Shown here: positions 50,240-59,559 of the stretch, piece by piece | How the letters are laid out: the number at the start of each line of letters is the position of its first letter | Numbering within the stretch: position 1 is the first letter of the stretch | NCBI RefSeq assembly: GCF_016907235.1 | Contig: NZ_JAFBBO010000001.1 | Location: forward strand, 1,364,001-1,428,000 | Length of the DNA: 64,000 nt | Reading direction: 5' to 3' | Origin: Oerskovia jenensis | GTDB taxonomy: Bacteria; Actinomycetota; Actinomycetes; Actinomycetales; Cellulomonadaceae | Notes under the pieces: generated by a model | Told to the model about the DNA's origin: nothing | Seen by the model: the letters and a program-made list of their open reading frames with translations, nothing else | The model's database searches: none | Translations under genes and position numbers: made by a program

Positions 50240-52282
50240 TCAGTCGACGGGGAAGAGCGACATCGTCAGCGTCGCACCGTACGCACCCGGCGCCGTGTCG
50301 GCCGGGAGCTCGAGAGCGAGGTCGGCCGTGACGTCGGACGTGCCCGTGCGACCGATCGCGTCGGCGCCGGCGAGGGTCTGCGGGACCGACAGGCCCGCTC
50401 CCCCACCCAGCGCCGAGGAGACGCGCTGCCCGACGACGACGCCCGGCTTGGCCAGCACCAGGCGAGGCGTCCAGCCGAGCTGCTCGGCACCGAACGTCGT
50501 CGCCCCCGTGGAGAACGCGGTCGACTGCCCGGACACGGCCCATCCCGCGGCCTCGAGGCGGGTGTCGGAGACGCTCACGACGGGCAGAGCCGCGGTGTAG
50601 GTCAGGTGGTCACCATCGAGACCGCCCGCGAGCGTCACGGGTGCGCCGTCGCTCGCCACCGTCATCGAGAGCCTGCCCTCGACGACGGGCTCCTCGACGA
50701 CCGCCTGGAGCGCGACGCCCTCCGAACCAGCAGGGTCGGTCCCGCCGAGCGCTGCGAAGCGCACCTGGTCGAGGGCCCAGAACCAGTCGTTGGTCCCGCT
50801 GTAGTGGAAGCGGTACTGCACGGTCCTCGTCCCGGCCGGGACGTCCGTCACGATCGTGCGCTTCCCGTTGTCGCTCGCAGGGAACGCAGCCACCTGGACG
50901 GGTGCACCGCCGTCGAAGCTCACGAGCACCTCGGCGACCTGCGCACGGTCGTGGCGGTAGGAGTGCTCGAAGCTCAGCACGGCCTGCTCCTTGCCCGCGA
51001 CCGCGTACGCCGGCGTGACGAGCGTCGAGTCGAACTTCCCCGCGCCGTGGCTCGTGTCGTCCCACTCGTCCGAGTCCGCGACCGCGATCACGTCCCGTCC
51101 GCGCGTGAAGTTCTCGCGCGCCTGCCCCGGCTCCGCCGCGGACCAGAAGGTCTGCGTCGTGAACGACCAGCCGCGCCACTCGGTCACACCACCTGACGGC
51201 ATGACCGAGTTGTCCACGCTCCAGCCGGACGGCGGCGTGGTCGTGAAGCCGAGCGTCCCCGCGGGGACACCCGTCTCGTCGACGCGCGCCGAGAGCGCGG
51301 GGCGCAGGCTGTCGAAGTCGTCCGTGACGTCGTCACCGATGGGGGTGCCGTCGAGGCCCCACGCCGGGTCCACCGCGACACCCGCCTGACGGATGACCGT
51401 CGGAGCGATGTCGGTGATCGCGAGGTTCTCCTGCCTGCCTCGCGCCTCGATGCCGTCACCCGCCGCGACGACGAACGTCGCACGCTCGGTCTGGGCCCTT
51501 CCGCCGTGACCACCCGTGGGAAGGTGCCCGTGGTCGGCCGTCACGATGACGTTCCAGCTCTCGGCCGCGCGGGAGGGGCGCCCCTCGATCGCGGCGAGGA
51601 TCCGCCCGATACGGGCGTCCTGCACCTCGAGCTCGGCCGTGTACTGCGCCGCGTCCGCGCCGTGACCGTGGCCCGCGCCGTCGATGTCGTCGAGGTGGAT
51701 GAAGCTCACGTCCGGGTCCTGCGTCCCGAGGTAGGTGATCGCGGCCTGCTCGGTCGTGACGTCCGAGCCTGTCGCGAGGCGCAGGTCGACCCCGGCCGAG
51801 ACGATGTCCCCGTTGCTCGCCGACGACGTGATCGGCGCCCAGGTCGAGGCCGCGAAGGTCGCGATGCTCGGGTCGACCTGCTCGAGACGGTCGAGGAAGC
51901 TCGGGTACTGCGCGTAGTTCTTGCCGGCGAACGAGTTGTCCCGGACGTTGTGCTTGTCCGTCCACACGCCCGTGAGGATCGTCGACCAGCCCGCGCCCGA
52001 CACCGTCTGGGCCCCGCGCTGGCTCACCTCCGCCGCGTCGCTCGTGGCGTACAGGAGGCTGTGCCCGTACGTCCCGCGCTGCATGAGCGCGTGCAGGTTC
52101 GGGGTCGAGGCCGCCTCGATCTTGTCGAGCCGTGCGCCGTCCAGGCCGATCACGAGCGTCTTGTCCGTACGAGTTCCCTGCAGGACGGGGGCTTCTGCCT
52201 CTGCCGCGATTGCGGCCGCCGGCACGAGGAACGTCCCCGCCGCCAGGCTCCCGGCGAGTGCCAGGTGTGCGATCTTGCGCAT
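50240..52282 (-). CDS. Secreted type I phosphodiesterase / nucleotide pyrophosphatase (alkaline-phosphatase fold)
   Basis: A 680-residue exported enzyme. The signal peptide is MRKIAHLALAGSLAAGTFLVPAAAIAA. The phosphodiesterase domain (about 40-360) has the metal motif VIGLDGAR, the nucleophile region SGAGWSTILTG (Thr), DDIDGAGHGHG and TADHGHLPTGGHGG, matching the two-metal site of the alkaline phosphatase superfamily. The rest (about 360-680) is beta-rich, with WSFTTQTFW and an immunoglobulin-like end (ALELPADTAPGAYGATLTMSLFPVD). It would hydrolyse phosphodiesters outside the cell, for example nucleotides or teichoic-acid-type substrates; this is inference. The ATG at 52282 has AAGG 7 nt upstream. 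Confidence 0.9.
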   Translation of the reverse strand: MRKIAHLALAGSLAAGTFLVPAAAIAAEAEAPVLQGTRTDKTLVIGLDGARLDKIEAASTPNLHALMQRGTYGHSLLYATSDAAEVSQRGAQTVSGAGWSTILTGVWTDKHNVRDNSFAGKNYAQYPSFLDRLEQVDPSIATFAASTWAPITSSASNGDIVSAGVDLRLATGSDVTTEQAAITYLGTQDPDVSFIHLDDIDGAGHGHGADAAQYTAELEVQDARIGRILAAIEGRPSRAAESWNVIVTADHGHLPTGGHGGRAQTERATFVVAAGDGIEARGRQENLAITDIAPTVIRQAGVAVDPAWGLDGTPIGDDVTDDFDSLRPALSARVDETGVPAGTLGFTTTPPSGWSVDNSVMPSGGVTEWRGWSFTTQTFWSAAEPGQARENFTRGRDVIAVADSDEWDDTSHGAGKFDSTLVTPAYAVAGKEQAVLSFEHSYRHDRAQVAEVLVSFDGGAPVQVAAFPASDNGKRTIVTDVPAGTRTVQYRFHYSGTNDWFWALDQVRFAALGGTDPAGSEGVALQAVVEEPVVEGRLSMTVASDGAPVTLAGGLDGDHLTYTAALPVVSVSDTRLEAAGWAVSGQSTAFSTGATTFGAEQLGWTPRLVLAKPGVVVGQRVSSALGGGAGLSVPQTLAGADAIGRTGTSDVTADLALELPADTAPGAYGATLTMSLFPVD

Positions 52283-52540
52283 GTCCAACCCTTCAGTCGT
52301 CATGGTGCACGTCATGGATGTGATGTCCGGACGGCGTCGCGAGACTCACTTGTCCAGACAGGCATCACTCTGACCGCGCCAAGCAGACCGGTGATGAACC
52401 GGGACGATCGGGACAGTGAACGTCTCCGGCCAGCGCCAGGCGGATCACGTCACCGGAGGAACGAACAGGGCATATCGCCGCGTCGACGTCAGGCCCTCGA
52501 CGCACGGCGGACCACGCGCAGGACCCCAGGACGACAAAAG

Positions 52541-52583
52541 CCCGACGGCGCCCCTCCCCGTGAAGGGGAGAGACGCCGTCGGG
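52541..52583 (-). terminator. Terminator after rplA
   Basis: CCCGACGGCG / CGCCGTCGGG forms a 10-bp outer stem with an inner CTCCCC / GGGGAG stem and a GTGAA loop. It is followed on the minus strand by CTTTTGTC. It begins 16 nt past the rplA stop. Confidence 0.85.
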
Positions 52584-52599
52584 CAGAAGAACGAGGCGA

Positions 52600-53316
52600 T
52601 CAGGCCGCGTCGTCCTCCAGGAGCTTCGAGACCTTCGACTGGTCCAGCGGGATGCCGGGGCCCATCGTGGTCGAGAGCGTCGCCTTGGTGATGTAGCGGC
52701 CCTTCGAGGAGGACGGCTTCAGACGCAGGACCTCTTCGATCGCTGCGGCGTAGTTCTCCACGAGCGCCTTCTCGTCGAACGAGACCTTGCCGATGATGAA
52801 GTGGAGGTTCGCGTGCTTGTCGACGCGGAACTCGATCTTTCCGCCCTTGATGTCCTCGACGGCCTTCGCGACGTCCATCGTGACGGTGCCGGTCTTCGGG
52901 TTCGGCATCAGACCACGGGGGCCGAGGACCTTACCGAGACGACCGACCTTGCCCATGAGGTCCGGGGTCGCGACAGCGGAGTCGAAGTCCGTGAAGCCTG
53001 CGGCCACCTTCTCGATGAGCTCGTCGCCACCGACGATGTCGGCGCCGGCCGCACGAGCCTGCTCCGCCTTCTCGCCGTTCGCGAAGACCAGGACGCGGGC
53101 GGTCTTGCCCGTGCCGTGGGGGAGGTTGACCGTGCCACGGACCATCTGGTCCGCCTTGCGGGGGTCGACACCGAGACGGAAGGCGACCTCGACGGTCGCG
53201 TCGTACTTGGTGGGCGAGGTCTCCTTGGCCAGGCGGACGGCCTGGAGCGGGGAGTAGAGCTCGTCGTGGTCGATCTTCTCCGCTGCGGCGCGGTACGCCT
53301 TGCTGCGCGTTGCCAT
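52600..53316 (-). CDS. rplA: 50S ribosomal protein L1
   Basis: L1 forms the mobile stalk at the E site and in E. coli represses the L11 operon. The ATG at 53316 gives [32 protein letters not shown] and 238 residues. Conserved [16 protein letters not shown] and the C-terminal [15 protein letters not shown] are present. It is separated from rplK by 154 nt carrying several hairpins, and it ends at a terminator before the accessory block. Confidence 0.97.
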   Translation of the reverse strand: MATRSKAYRAAAEKIDHDELYSPLQAVRLAKETSPTKYDATVEVAFRLGVDPRKADQMVRGTVNLPHGTGKTARVLVFANGEKAEQARAAGADIVGGDELIEKVAAGFTDFDSAVATPDLMGKVGRLGKVLGPRGLMPNPKTGTVTMDVAKAVEDIKGGKIEFRVDKHANLHFIIGKVSFDEKALVENYAAAIEEVLRLKPSSSKGRYITKATLSTTMGPGIPLDQSKVSKLLEDDAA

Positions 53317-53348
53317 CTGCTTCTCCTTCTCGAGCAGTCGTGGTCGAC

Positions 53349-53433
53349 GGGTCCGCGCGGACCCTGCCACTGTCCCGGCGGGCGAACCCGCCGGGACCTG
53401 ATGAATCATGACTGGTCGGCGAAAAGGCCGACC
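53349..53433 (-). promoter_or_regulatory. Triple-hairpin region between rplK and rplA
   Basis: Three elements follow each other: GGGTCCGCGCGGACCC (16-bp palindrome, 53349-53364), an 11-bp stem with a UUCG loop on the minus strand (53372-53397), and GGTCGGC / GCCGACC (53414-53433). They lie between rplK and rplA, where an L1 binding site or an attenuator could control rplA. The type of control cannot be told by eye. Confidence 0.5.
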
Positions 53434-53470
53434 GGAGGACCGGTCAGGACCGGTCCGGAGGGGGTGGTGC

Positions 53471-53902
53471 TCAGCCCTCGACCGTGATGCCCATCGAACG
53501 GGCGGTGCCCGCGATGATGAGCGCCGCGGCGTCGAGGTCGTTCGCGTTGAGGTCCTCGAGCTTGGTCTGAGCGATCTCGCGCACCTGGGCGGAGGTCAGC
53601 TTCGCGACCTTGACCGTGTGCGGCGTGGGCGATCCCTTGTCGACGCCGGCGGCCTGCTTGATGAGCTCGGCTGCCGGGGGCGTCTTGGTGATGAAGGTGA
53701 ACGAGCGGTCCTCGTACACCGTGATCTCCACGGGGATGACGTTGCCGCGCTGCGACTCGGTCTGGGCGTTGTACGCCTTGCAGAACTCCATGATGTTGAC
53801 GCCGTGCTGACCGAGCGCGGGGCCGATCGGCGGGGCGGGAGTTGCGGCGCCGGCCTTGATCTGGAGCTTGATCAGCCCAGAGACCTTCTTCTTGGGAGGC
53901 AT
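53471..53902 (-). CDS. rplK: 50S ribosomal protein L11
   Basis: L11 forms the GTPase-associated centre with 23S rRNA, the thiostrepton site. The 143-residue product has the Pro-rich N-terminal [28 protein letters not shown] and the C-terminal [12 protein letters not shown]. It has an ATG start and lies 72 nt after nusG in the secE-nusG-rplK-rplA order. Confidence 0.98.
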
Positions 53903-53974
53903 GAGAATCCGTGCTTTCTGTGTCTGGGCCGACGCCGTGGGCGATGACCCGGTTGCAGGTGCTGTCGAGCAGGG

Positions 53975-54790
53975 TCAGATCTTGGCGACCTGGTTGAACG
54001 ACAGCTCGACCGGGGTCTCCCGGCCGAAGATGGAGACGAGGACCTTGAGCTTCTGACCCTCGGCGTTGATCTCGGAGATCGTCGCGGGGAGCGTGTCGAA
54101 GGGGCCGTCGGTGACCGTGACCGACTCGCCGACCTGGAAGTCGACCTCGAACGGCGCCCGGGCGGTCGCGGCAGGCTTGCCCGCCTCGGCCTTGGGCTCG
54201 ATCGTCGGGGCCAGCATCGAGAAGACCTCGTCGTGCGTCAGCGGCACGGGCTGGTGGGTGTGCCCCACGAAGCCGGTGACGCCGGGCGTGTGGCGCACCG
54301 CGCCCCACGACTCGTCGGTCAGGTCCATGCGCACCAGGACGTAGCCGGGGATGCGGACGCGACGGACGATCTTCTTCTGCGCGTTCTTGATCTCCGCGAC
54401 CTCTTCCATGGGGACCTCGATCTGGAAGATGAAGTCCTCCATGTTCAGGCTCTGGATGCGGTTCTCCAGGTTGGCCTTCACACGGTTCTCGTAGCCCGCG
54501 TAGGAGTGGATGACAAACCAGTCACCGGGCTTGGTGCGCAGGTCCTTCTTGAACTCCTCGACCGGGTCGAGGTCGTCGAGGACGTCGCCGTCCTCGTCGA
54601 CGCGGGACTCGTCGTCAGCCTCGGCCGACTCCTCGTCCTGCACCTCGGTGTCCGGGGTGTCCTGCGCCTCGACGTCCGCCTCGACCTCGTCGATGGCAGC
54701 CTCGGGCGCGTCGAGCTCGGCCTCGGCGCCTTCGGCGACGGGCTCGGTGGGATCGACGTTCTCCGCCTGGTCCAGCGACTCCTGGGACAC
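53975..54790 (-). CDS. nusG: Transcription termination/antitermination factor NusG with acidic N-terminal extension
   Basis: The NGN domain ([47 protein letters not shown] by position about 90-210) and the KOW domain ([52 protein letters not shown]) are clear. Before them lies an ~85-residue acidic, disordered extension (multiple E, D and V). With it the protein has 271 residues, versus 181 in E. coli. The start is GTG. NusG links RNA polymerase to ribosome and termination factors. The extension is common in actinobacteria and of uncertain role. Confidence 0.97.
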   Translation of the reverse strand: MSQESLDQAENVDPTEPVAEGAEAELDAPEAAIDEVEADVEAQDTPDTEVQDEESAEADDESRVDEDGDVLDDLDPVEEFKKDLRTKPGDWFVIHSYAGYENRVKANLENRIQSLNMEDFIFQIEVPMEEVAEIKNAQKKIVRRVRIPGYVLVRMDLTDESWGAVRHTPGVTGFVGHTHQPVPLTHDEVFSMLAPTIEPKAEAGKPAATARAPFEVDFQVGESVTVTDGPFDTLPATISEINAEGQKLKVLVSIFGRETPVELSFNQVAKI

Positions 54791-54916
54791 GAACGAACCT
54801 GCTTTCTGCTGACTACGCGAACATGCAACTGACGGGACCGGTACCGGTCCATACGCTCCGGGCGCACACTGCTCCGGTGCCGCGAACAGCTCGCGGCACG
54901 GGGCGCCCTCCGGGGA

Positions 54917-55192
54917 TCAGCCCCCGAAGACCCACAGGACGGCCTGGCCGATCCCGTAGTCGAGCACCGTCACGAACGCCATGACCACGGCCACGAAGAC
55001 GAGGACGACGGTGGTGTAGGTGATCAGCTCGGAACGAGTGGGGGTGACGACCTTCTTGAGCTCGGCGATCACCTGGCGGACGAAGAGCGCGATGCGCGAG
55101 AAGATGTTGCCCTTCTTCGCGTCGCTCTTCTTCTTGTCACCGCCGGCGCGCACGCCTTCAGCACCCAACGCCTCTGATGGCGATTCGCTCAC
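54917..55192 (-). CDS. secE: Preprotein translocase subunit SecE
   Basis: A 91-residue SecE. The conserved core NIFSRIALFVRQVIAELKKVVTPTRSELITYTTVVLVFVAVVMAFVTVLDYGIGQAVLWVFGG holds the amphipathic helix and single membrane segment, preceded by a short disordered N-terminus. It clamps SecY. The start is GTG. It lies next to tRNA-Trp and nusG, the usual context. Confidence 0.95.
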   Translation of the reverse strand: MSESPSEALGAEGVRAGGDKKKSDAKKGNIFSRIALFVRQVIAELKKVVTPTRSELITYTTVVLVFVAVVMAFVTVLDYGIGQAVLWVFGG

Positions 55193-55296
55193 TGTTCATC
55201 CCCACTACGTGACGTTGAAACCGAAACCGATGCTGACCTCTCGTGGTGTAACCCGTTGCCGGACTACGCGCACGCCCCGGGAGGGACGACGCCTTG

Positions 55297-55369
55297 CAGG
55301 GCAGACAGGGCTCGAACCTGCAACCTGCGGTTTTGGAGACCGCTGCGCTACCAATTGCGCCACTGCCCT
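55297..55369 (-). tRNA. trnW: tRNA-Trp (CCA anticodon)
   Basis: On the minus strand the 73-nt sequence folds as a cloverleaf: acceptor AGGGCAG / CTGCCCT with discriminator G, D-arm with GGTAGCGC, anticodon stem GCGGT / ACCGC enclosing CTCCAAA (anticodon CCA), and a TTCGAGC T-loop. The CCA end is not encoded. It lies upstream of secE, as in many actinobacteria. Confidence 0.97.
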
Positions 55370-55443
55370 TCGTGATCGGCGTCACCCCGAGAACCTGCCG
55401 TACAGGCAGAGAACATCGGGTGGACACCTGCCACCGAAGGAAT

Positions 55444-55473
55444 ACTGTACGCGAACCGAGCCCCGTGGTCGAA
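55444..55473 (-). promoter_or_regulatory. Promoter of tRNA-Trp (and possibly secE-nusG)
   Basis: On the minus strand TTCGAC (55473-55468) and TACAGT (55449-55444) are 18 nt apart. The predicted start lies about 70 nt upstream of the mature tRNA. Confidence 0.45.
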
Positions 55474-55765
55474 CCGGCCTCATGAGGCGACGTCCGCCGC
55501 CCGGTCCGGTCGGCCGACGGCCGGGCCCGCGTGAGCACCCCGCACCCCTCGCGACCCCGATCCGGGACGGACCGCGCCTCGAGTCGCACGGTGCGCACGG
55601 CGAGCTTCCTTCAGCTCCAGGGTAGCGGAGGGTGGCCGCGGCGACCGGCGACCGCGACCGCACCCACCTCCGCCGGAGACTCACCGAGCCTCCACACGAT
55701 CTCCTCGCCATACTTGCCCCGAGCGCTCGCGCACCCGCGCGGGCCGATCGGGACGAGAGGCCGAC

Positions 55766-57412
55766 ATGTCGGATGCCGCGGTCGTACGCCGTACCCCCCT
55801 CGAGCGCATGCTCGACGGGATCGAGCGGGTCGGGAACAAGGTCCCGCACCCCGCCATCATCTTCCTGGGCCTCATCGCCCTGATCATCCTGCTCTCGCAC
55901 GCCTTCTACCTCGCCGGGACCTCGGTCACGTTCGACCAGGCGCAGGTCGCCGAGCAGGTCGAGCCGAGCGGCGAGGAGCTCGTCGGGGACGCGCCCTACC
56001 AGAGCGAGGACCCGCAGGTCGAGCAGGTCACGGTCTCCGTGGAGTCCCTCCTGAGCGCCGACGGGATCCGGTTCATCTTCACGTCGCCCGTGGAGAACTT
56101 CAACGGGTTCGGGGTCGTCGGCGTGATCGTGGTCGCCATGATCGGCGTGGGCCTCGCCGAGGAGGTCGGCCTGATCGGCGCCTTCATCAAGCGCCTCGTC
56201 AAGGTCACCCCGGCGCGCTTCATCACGCTCATCGTGGTGTTCCTGGGTGTCCTGTCCTCGATCGCGACCGACGCCGGCTACCTGGTCCTCATCCCGCTGG
56301 CCGCGGCGGTGTTCCACACGCTCGGCCGACATCCGCTCGCGGGCCTGGCGGCCGCGTTCGCGGGCGTGGGCGGCGGGTTCGGCGTCAACCTGCTCATCAC
56401 CCCGATCGACGGGATGCTCGCCGAGATCACCAACGAGTCGATCGCCGACCCCGCGCAGCACGTCTCGATCACGGGAAACCTCTACTTCGCGATCGTCTCG
56501 ACCCTCGTGGTGACCCTGGTCGCGACGCTCGTGACCGAGAAGTTCGTCGAGCCACGCCTGGGCACCTACCGCGAGGACGAGGCCCCGGCGGCCGACGACC
56601 ACGACTCGGGCGGCGCGGCAGCGCCCGCTCCGTCGGGCGAGCTGACCACCGCGGAGAAGCGTGGGCTCAAGTGGTCCGGGTTCGGCCTGATCGGCGTCAC
56701 GGCGCTCGTGCTGCTGCTGACGCTCCCGTCCTGGGGACCGTTGCGCAACCCCGAGACCGGCAGCCTGATCGAGGGCTCGCCCCTCATGGGCAGCATCATC
56801 TTCCTGATCCTGATCTACTTCTTCGTCATGGGCCTGTGCTACGGCAAGGGCGCGGGGACGATCACGAACAGCATGGACGTCATCAACCCCATGACGAAGA
56901 CCATCGCGGGCCTGTCCGGTCTGATCTTCCTGCTGCTGATCATCAGCCAGTTCATCGCCTACTTCAACTACTCGAACCTGGGCACGGTCGCTGCCGTCAA
57001 CATGGCCGACGCCCTGGAGCAGGCGAACCTCGGGACGGTCCCCCTCATCATCGGGCTCATCGCGATGACGGCCGTGATCGACATCTTCATCGGCGGGGTC
57101 GTGCCCAAGTGGGCCATCTTCGCCCCGATCTTCGTACCGTTGTTCATCCAGCTCGGCATCTCGCCCGACCTCGCCGTCGCGGCCTACCGCGTGGGCGACT
57201 CCCCCATCAACGTGGCCACGCCGCTCATGCCGTACTTCGCGCTCATCGTCATCTTCGCCGAGCGGTACCGCAAGAAGGTCGGCGTGGGATCGATCATCTC
57301 GCTCATGCTGCCCTACACGGTCGCGCTCCTGCTCGTGTGGACGGCGCTGCTGGTCGGCTGGTACCTGCTGGGTCTCCCGCTGGGCCCGGGGGCGGAGATC
57401 TACCTGCAGTGA
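55766..57412 (+). CDS. AbgT-family transporter
   Basis: A 548-residue multi-pass membrane protein of the AbgT family, whose members import p-aminobenzoyl-glutamate or export sulfonamide-type antimetabolites. Family features: start LERMLDGIERVGNKVPHPAIIFLGLIALIIL, the segment VGLAEEVGLIGAFIKRLVKVTPARFITLIVVFLGVLSSIATDAGYL, and the AGVGGGFGVNLLITPIDGMLAEITNES re-entrant region. A GAE-rich cytosolic loop (about 270-300) follows. The direction (import or efflux) cannot be told. The gene is monocistronic, ends at a terminator shared with a convergent SLC13 gene, and starts at ATG. Confidence 0.92.
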   Translation: MSDAAVVRRTPLERMLDGIERVGNKVPHPAIIFLGLIALIILLSHAFYLAGTSVTFDQAQVAEQVEPSGEELVGDAPYQSEDPQVEQVTVSVESLLSADGIRFIFTSPVENFNGFGVVGVIVVAMIGVGLAEEVGLIGAFIKRLVKVTPARFITLIVVFLGVLSSIATDAGYLVLIPLAAAVFHTLGRHPLAGLAAAFAGVGGGFGVNLLITPIDGMLAEITNESIADPAQHVSITGNLYFAIVSTLVVTLVATLVTEKFVEPRLGTYREDEAPAADDHDSGGAAAPAPSGELTTAEKRGLKWSGFGLIGVTALVLLLTLPSWGPLRNPETGSLIEGSPLMGSIIFLILIYFFVMGLCYGKGAGTITNSMDVINPMTKTIAGLSGLIFLLLIISQFIAYFNYSNLGTVAAVNMADALEQANLGTVPLIIGLIAMTAVIDIFIGGVVPKWAIFAPIFVPLFIQLGISPDLAVAAYRVGDSPINVATPLMPYFALIVIFAERYRKKVGVGSIISLMLPYTVALLLVWTALLVGWYLLGLPLGPGAEIYLQ

Positions 57413-57418
57413 GGCGCG

Positions 57419-57451
57419 GGGCCCGACGGCGGAGCGTGCGTCGTCGGGCCC
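57419..57451 (+). terminator. Terminator between the two convergent transporter genes
   Basis: GGGCCCGACG / CGTCGGGCCC, 10 bp, with a 13-nt loop, beginning 7 nt past the AbgT stop. It can serve both directions. Confidence 0.7.
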
Positions 57452-57533
57452 GGCTCCCCGCTCCCCCGGCGCGCCCGCCCGACGTGACGGGACGCGACCG
57501 GCCGGCGCGCGCGGAGCGGGACGCACGCTCCCC

Positions 57534-59378
57534 TCACGGCCGCCAGACCAGCGGCACGAGGAAGACCGCGACCACGAGGTACACCACGAGCACGGGCAGC
57601 CCGAGCCGCCAGTAGTCGCCGAACCGGTAGCCACCGGGCTCCATGACCATCATGTTGCCGGGCGTCGCGACGGGGGTCAGGAGCGCCGCCGCCGACGCGA
57701 CCGCGACGCACATCAGGAGCGGCACGGGCGAGATCCCCAGCTCGGCGGCCATCGACCCCGCGATCGGGATCATGACGAGGGCGGTGGCCATGTTGCTGAT
57801 GAGCTGGCCGAGGATCGCGCACAGCACGAAGATCCCCAGCAGCAGGAGCGTCAGCCCTCCTCCACCGACCAGGTCGATCAGCCCGGACGCGACGATCTCC
57901 GCGGCCCCCGTCGCCGTGATCGCGGTCGACAGCGGGATCATGCCCGCCACGAGGATCACGGTCGTGAGCGAGATGGACCGTTGCGCCTGTCGCGTCGTCA
58001 CGACGCGCAGCAGGATCATCGCGATCGCCGCGCCGACGGCCGTGACTGCCGCGGGCAGCGCGTCCGTGGCGAGCCCGACCACCATGAGCGCGAGCACGAC
58101 GACGGCCGGGACGACGCGCCGACCCAGGGGTGCGGCCTGACGGCGGATCGCGTCGGGGGTGTCGACCACGAGGACGTCCGGGTCGTCGGTGTGCCGGTCG
58201 AGCGCCTCCCACGTCCCCTGGAGCAGCAGGGCGTCCCCCGGGCGCAGCACGATCTCGTGCTCGTGCGGGTCGGCCGCCGGGCGGTTCTCCCCGTCGTCCG
58301 CGGGCTCGAGGACCTCCCCGAGCCGCTTCACGGCCAGGATCACGAGCTCGCCCGAGTCCGTGATCATGCCCGGGAAGACGCGCGCACCGATCAGGCCCGA
58401 GCGTGGGCGGACGATGACCTCGGCGACCCCGTGCTCACGCGAGACGAGACCGCAGACGACCTCCTCGCCGTCGGGCCCGGGCGAGGCCCCCACGAGACCG
58501 CGCGACGCCGCGAACGCCTCGACGCCCGCACGGCTCCCGCGCACCACGAGACGGCCGCCCGCCACGACCCCCGCAGACGGGCGGCCCGCGCCGTCCTGGA
58601 CCGCGACCGCGTGCACCGCCCGGTCACCCGTGTCGATCGCGTCGGTCGCGACCCCGACGAGCGGCGAACCCGTCGGGACCTCGAGCCGCGCGATGACGCC
58701 CGACGGCGCGTACTCGCGCAGCAGCTCGGCCGGGAGCCCCGTGAGGTCGCGCGACAGCGAGCGAGCGCTGCGGTCGGGCAGCAGGCGCGGCCCCCACAGC
58801 ACGCACACCACGATCGTGCCCGCCAGGAGCGGGAGCCCGACCAGCGCGAACTCGAAGAACCCCAGGCCGGTCCCCGTCTCCGCGAGCGCCGTCGCGGAGA
58901 CGATCACGTTGACCGGCGTGCCCGTCAGCAGGAGGAGCGACCCGGCGTGCGCCCCGAACGCGAGCGGCAGCAGAAGCTGCGAGGGCGACCGCCCCAGACG
59001 GGTCGAGAGCACCACGACCATGGGGAACAGCGCCGCGACCGCACCGTTGGGCGTCACGAGGGCCGACAGCACGGCCGAGAGCACCAGCATGAGCACCATG
59101 AGCCGGGCCGGGCTCGTGCCGGCCCGGTCGATGAGCTGCTGCCCCGCCCAGGCCGTGATGCCGGCCGCGTCGAGCGCCTCGGCGACCACGAACAGTGCAG
59201 CGATGAGGACGACCGTCGGGGTGCCGAAGCCCGCGAGCGCCTCCTCGACCGTGAGGACTCCCGTGAGGTGGAGCGAGAGCGCGACGCCCAGGGCGACCAC
59301 CGCGACCGGCAGCCGGTTCCACACGAACAGGACCACCGCGGCCGCGAGGACCGTCAGCGTGATCGCGGCGTCGCTCAT
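57534..59378 (-). CDS. SLC13/DASS-type permease with TrkA_C-like domains
   Basis: A 614-residue membrane protein with ~10-12 hydrophobic segments in two halves. The middle (about 200-400) holds two TrkA_C/RCK_C-like domains (for example IARLEVPTGSPLVGVATDAIDTGDRAVHAVAV and VAEVIVRPRSGLIGARVFPGMITDSGELVILAV). This layout is that of the bacterial SLC13 permease family, thought to move anions such as sulfate or dicarboxylates with sodium. Its substrate cannot be assigned. The ATG at 59378 lies 7 nt after a -10 box (TACTGT) with no Shine-Dalgarno; the frame continues upstream but is not credible. Confidence 0.88.
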   Translation of the reverse strand: MSDAAITLTVLAAAVVLFVWNRLPVAVVALGVALSLHLTGVLTVEEALAGFGTPTVVLIAALFVVAEALDAAGITAWAGQQLIDRAGTSPARLMVLMLVLSAVLSALVTPNGAVAALFPMVVVLSTRLGRSPSQLLLPLAFGAHAGSLLLLTGTPVNVIVSATALAETGTGLGFFEFALVGLPLLAGTIVVCVLWGPRLLPDRSARSLSRDLTGLPAELLREYAPSGVIARLEVPTGSPLVGVATDAIDTGDRAVHAVAVQDGAGRPSAGVVAGGRLVVRGSRAGVEAFAASRGLVGASPGPDGEEVVCGLVSREHGVAEVIVRPRSGLIGARVFPGMITDSGELVILAVKRLGEVLEPADDGENRPAADPHEHEIVLRPGDALLLQGTWEALDRHTDDPDVLVVDTPDAIRRQAAPLGRRVVPAVVVLALMVVGLATDALPAAVTAVGAAIAMILLRVVTTRQAQRSISLTTVILVAGMIPLSTAITATGAAEIVASGLIDLVGGGGLTLLLLGIFVLCAILGQLISNMATALVMIPIAGSMAAELGISPVPLLMCVAVASAAALLTPVATPGNMMVMEPGGYRFGDYWRLGLPVLVVYLVVAVFLVPLVWRP

Positions 59379-59385
59379 GCGGCCG

Positions 59386-59391
59386 ACAGTA
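59386..59391 (-). promoter_or_regulatory. -10 box of the SLC13-type permease gene
   Basis: TACTGT on the minus strand lies 7 nt before the ATG at 59378. Its position predicts leaderless transcription. No clear -35 is present. Confidence 0.4.
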
Positions 59392-59559
59392 GCGGCCGTG
59401 ACCGGACGGGGCGCGGCAGGCACGCTCGTCCCCGGGCCGGGTCGGGGCGTCGCCCTCGGCGGTGCCCGGGCGTCCCCCTCGGGGTCCACCGGTCGGTGGA
59501 CGCCCCGTCCACCCGACCGGTCGTCGCGCCGCACGGGCCCCGCCGACAAGGCTGGAGCC

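Noticed and set aside
42626-52540. Mobile element carrying the accessory block
   Set aside because: I see no transposase, integrase, flanking direct repeats or composition change at the edges.
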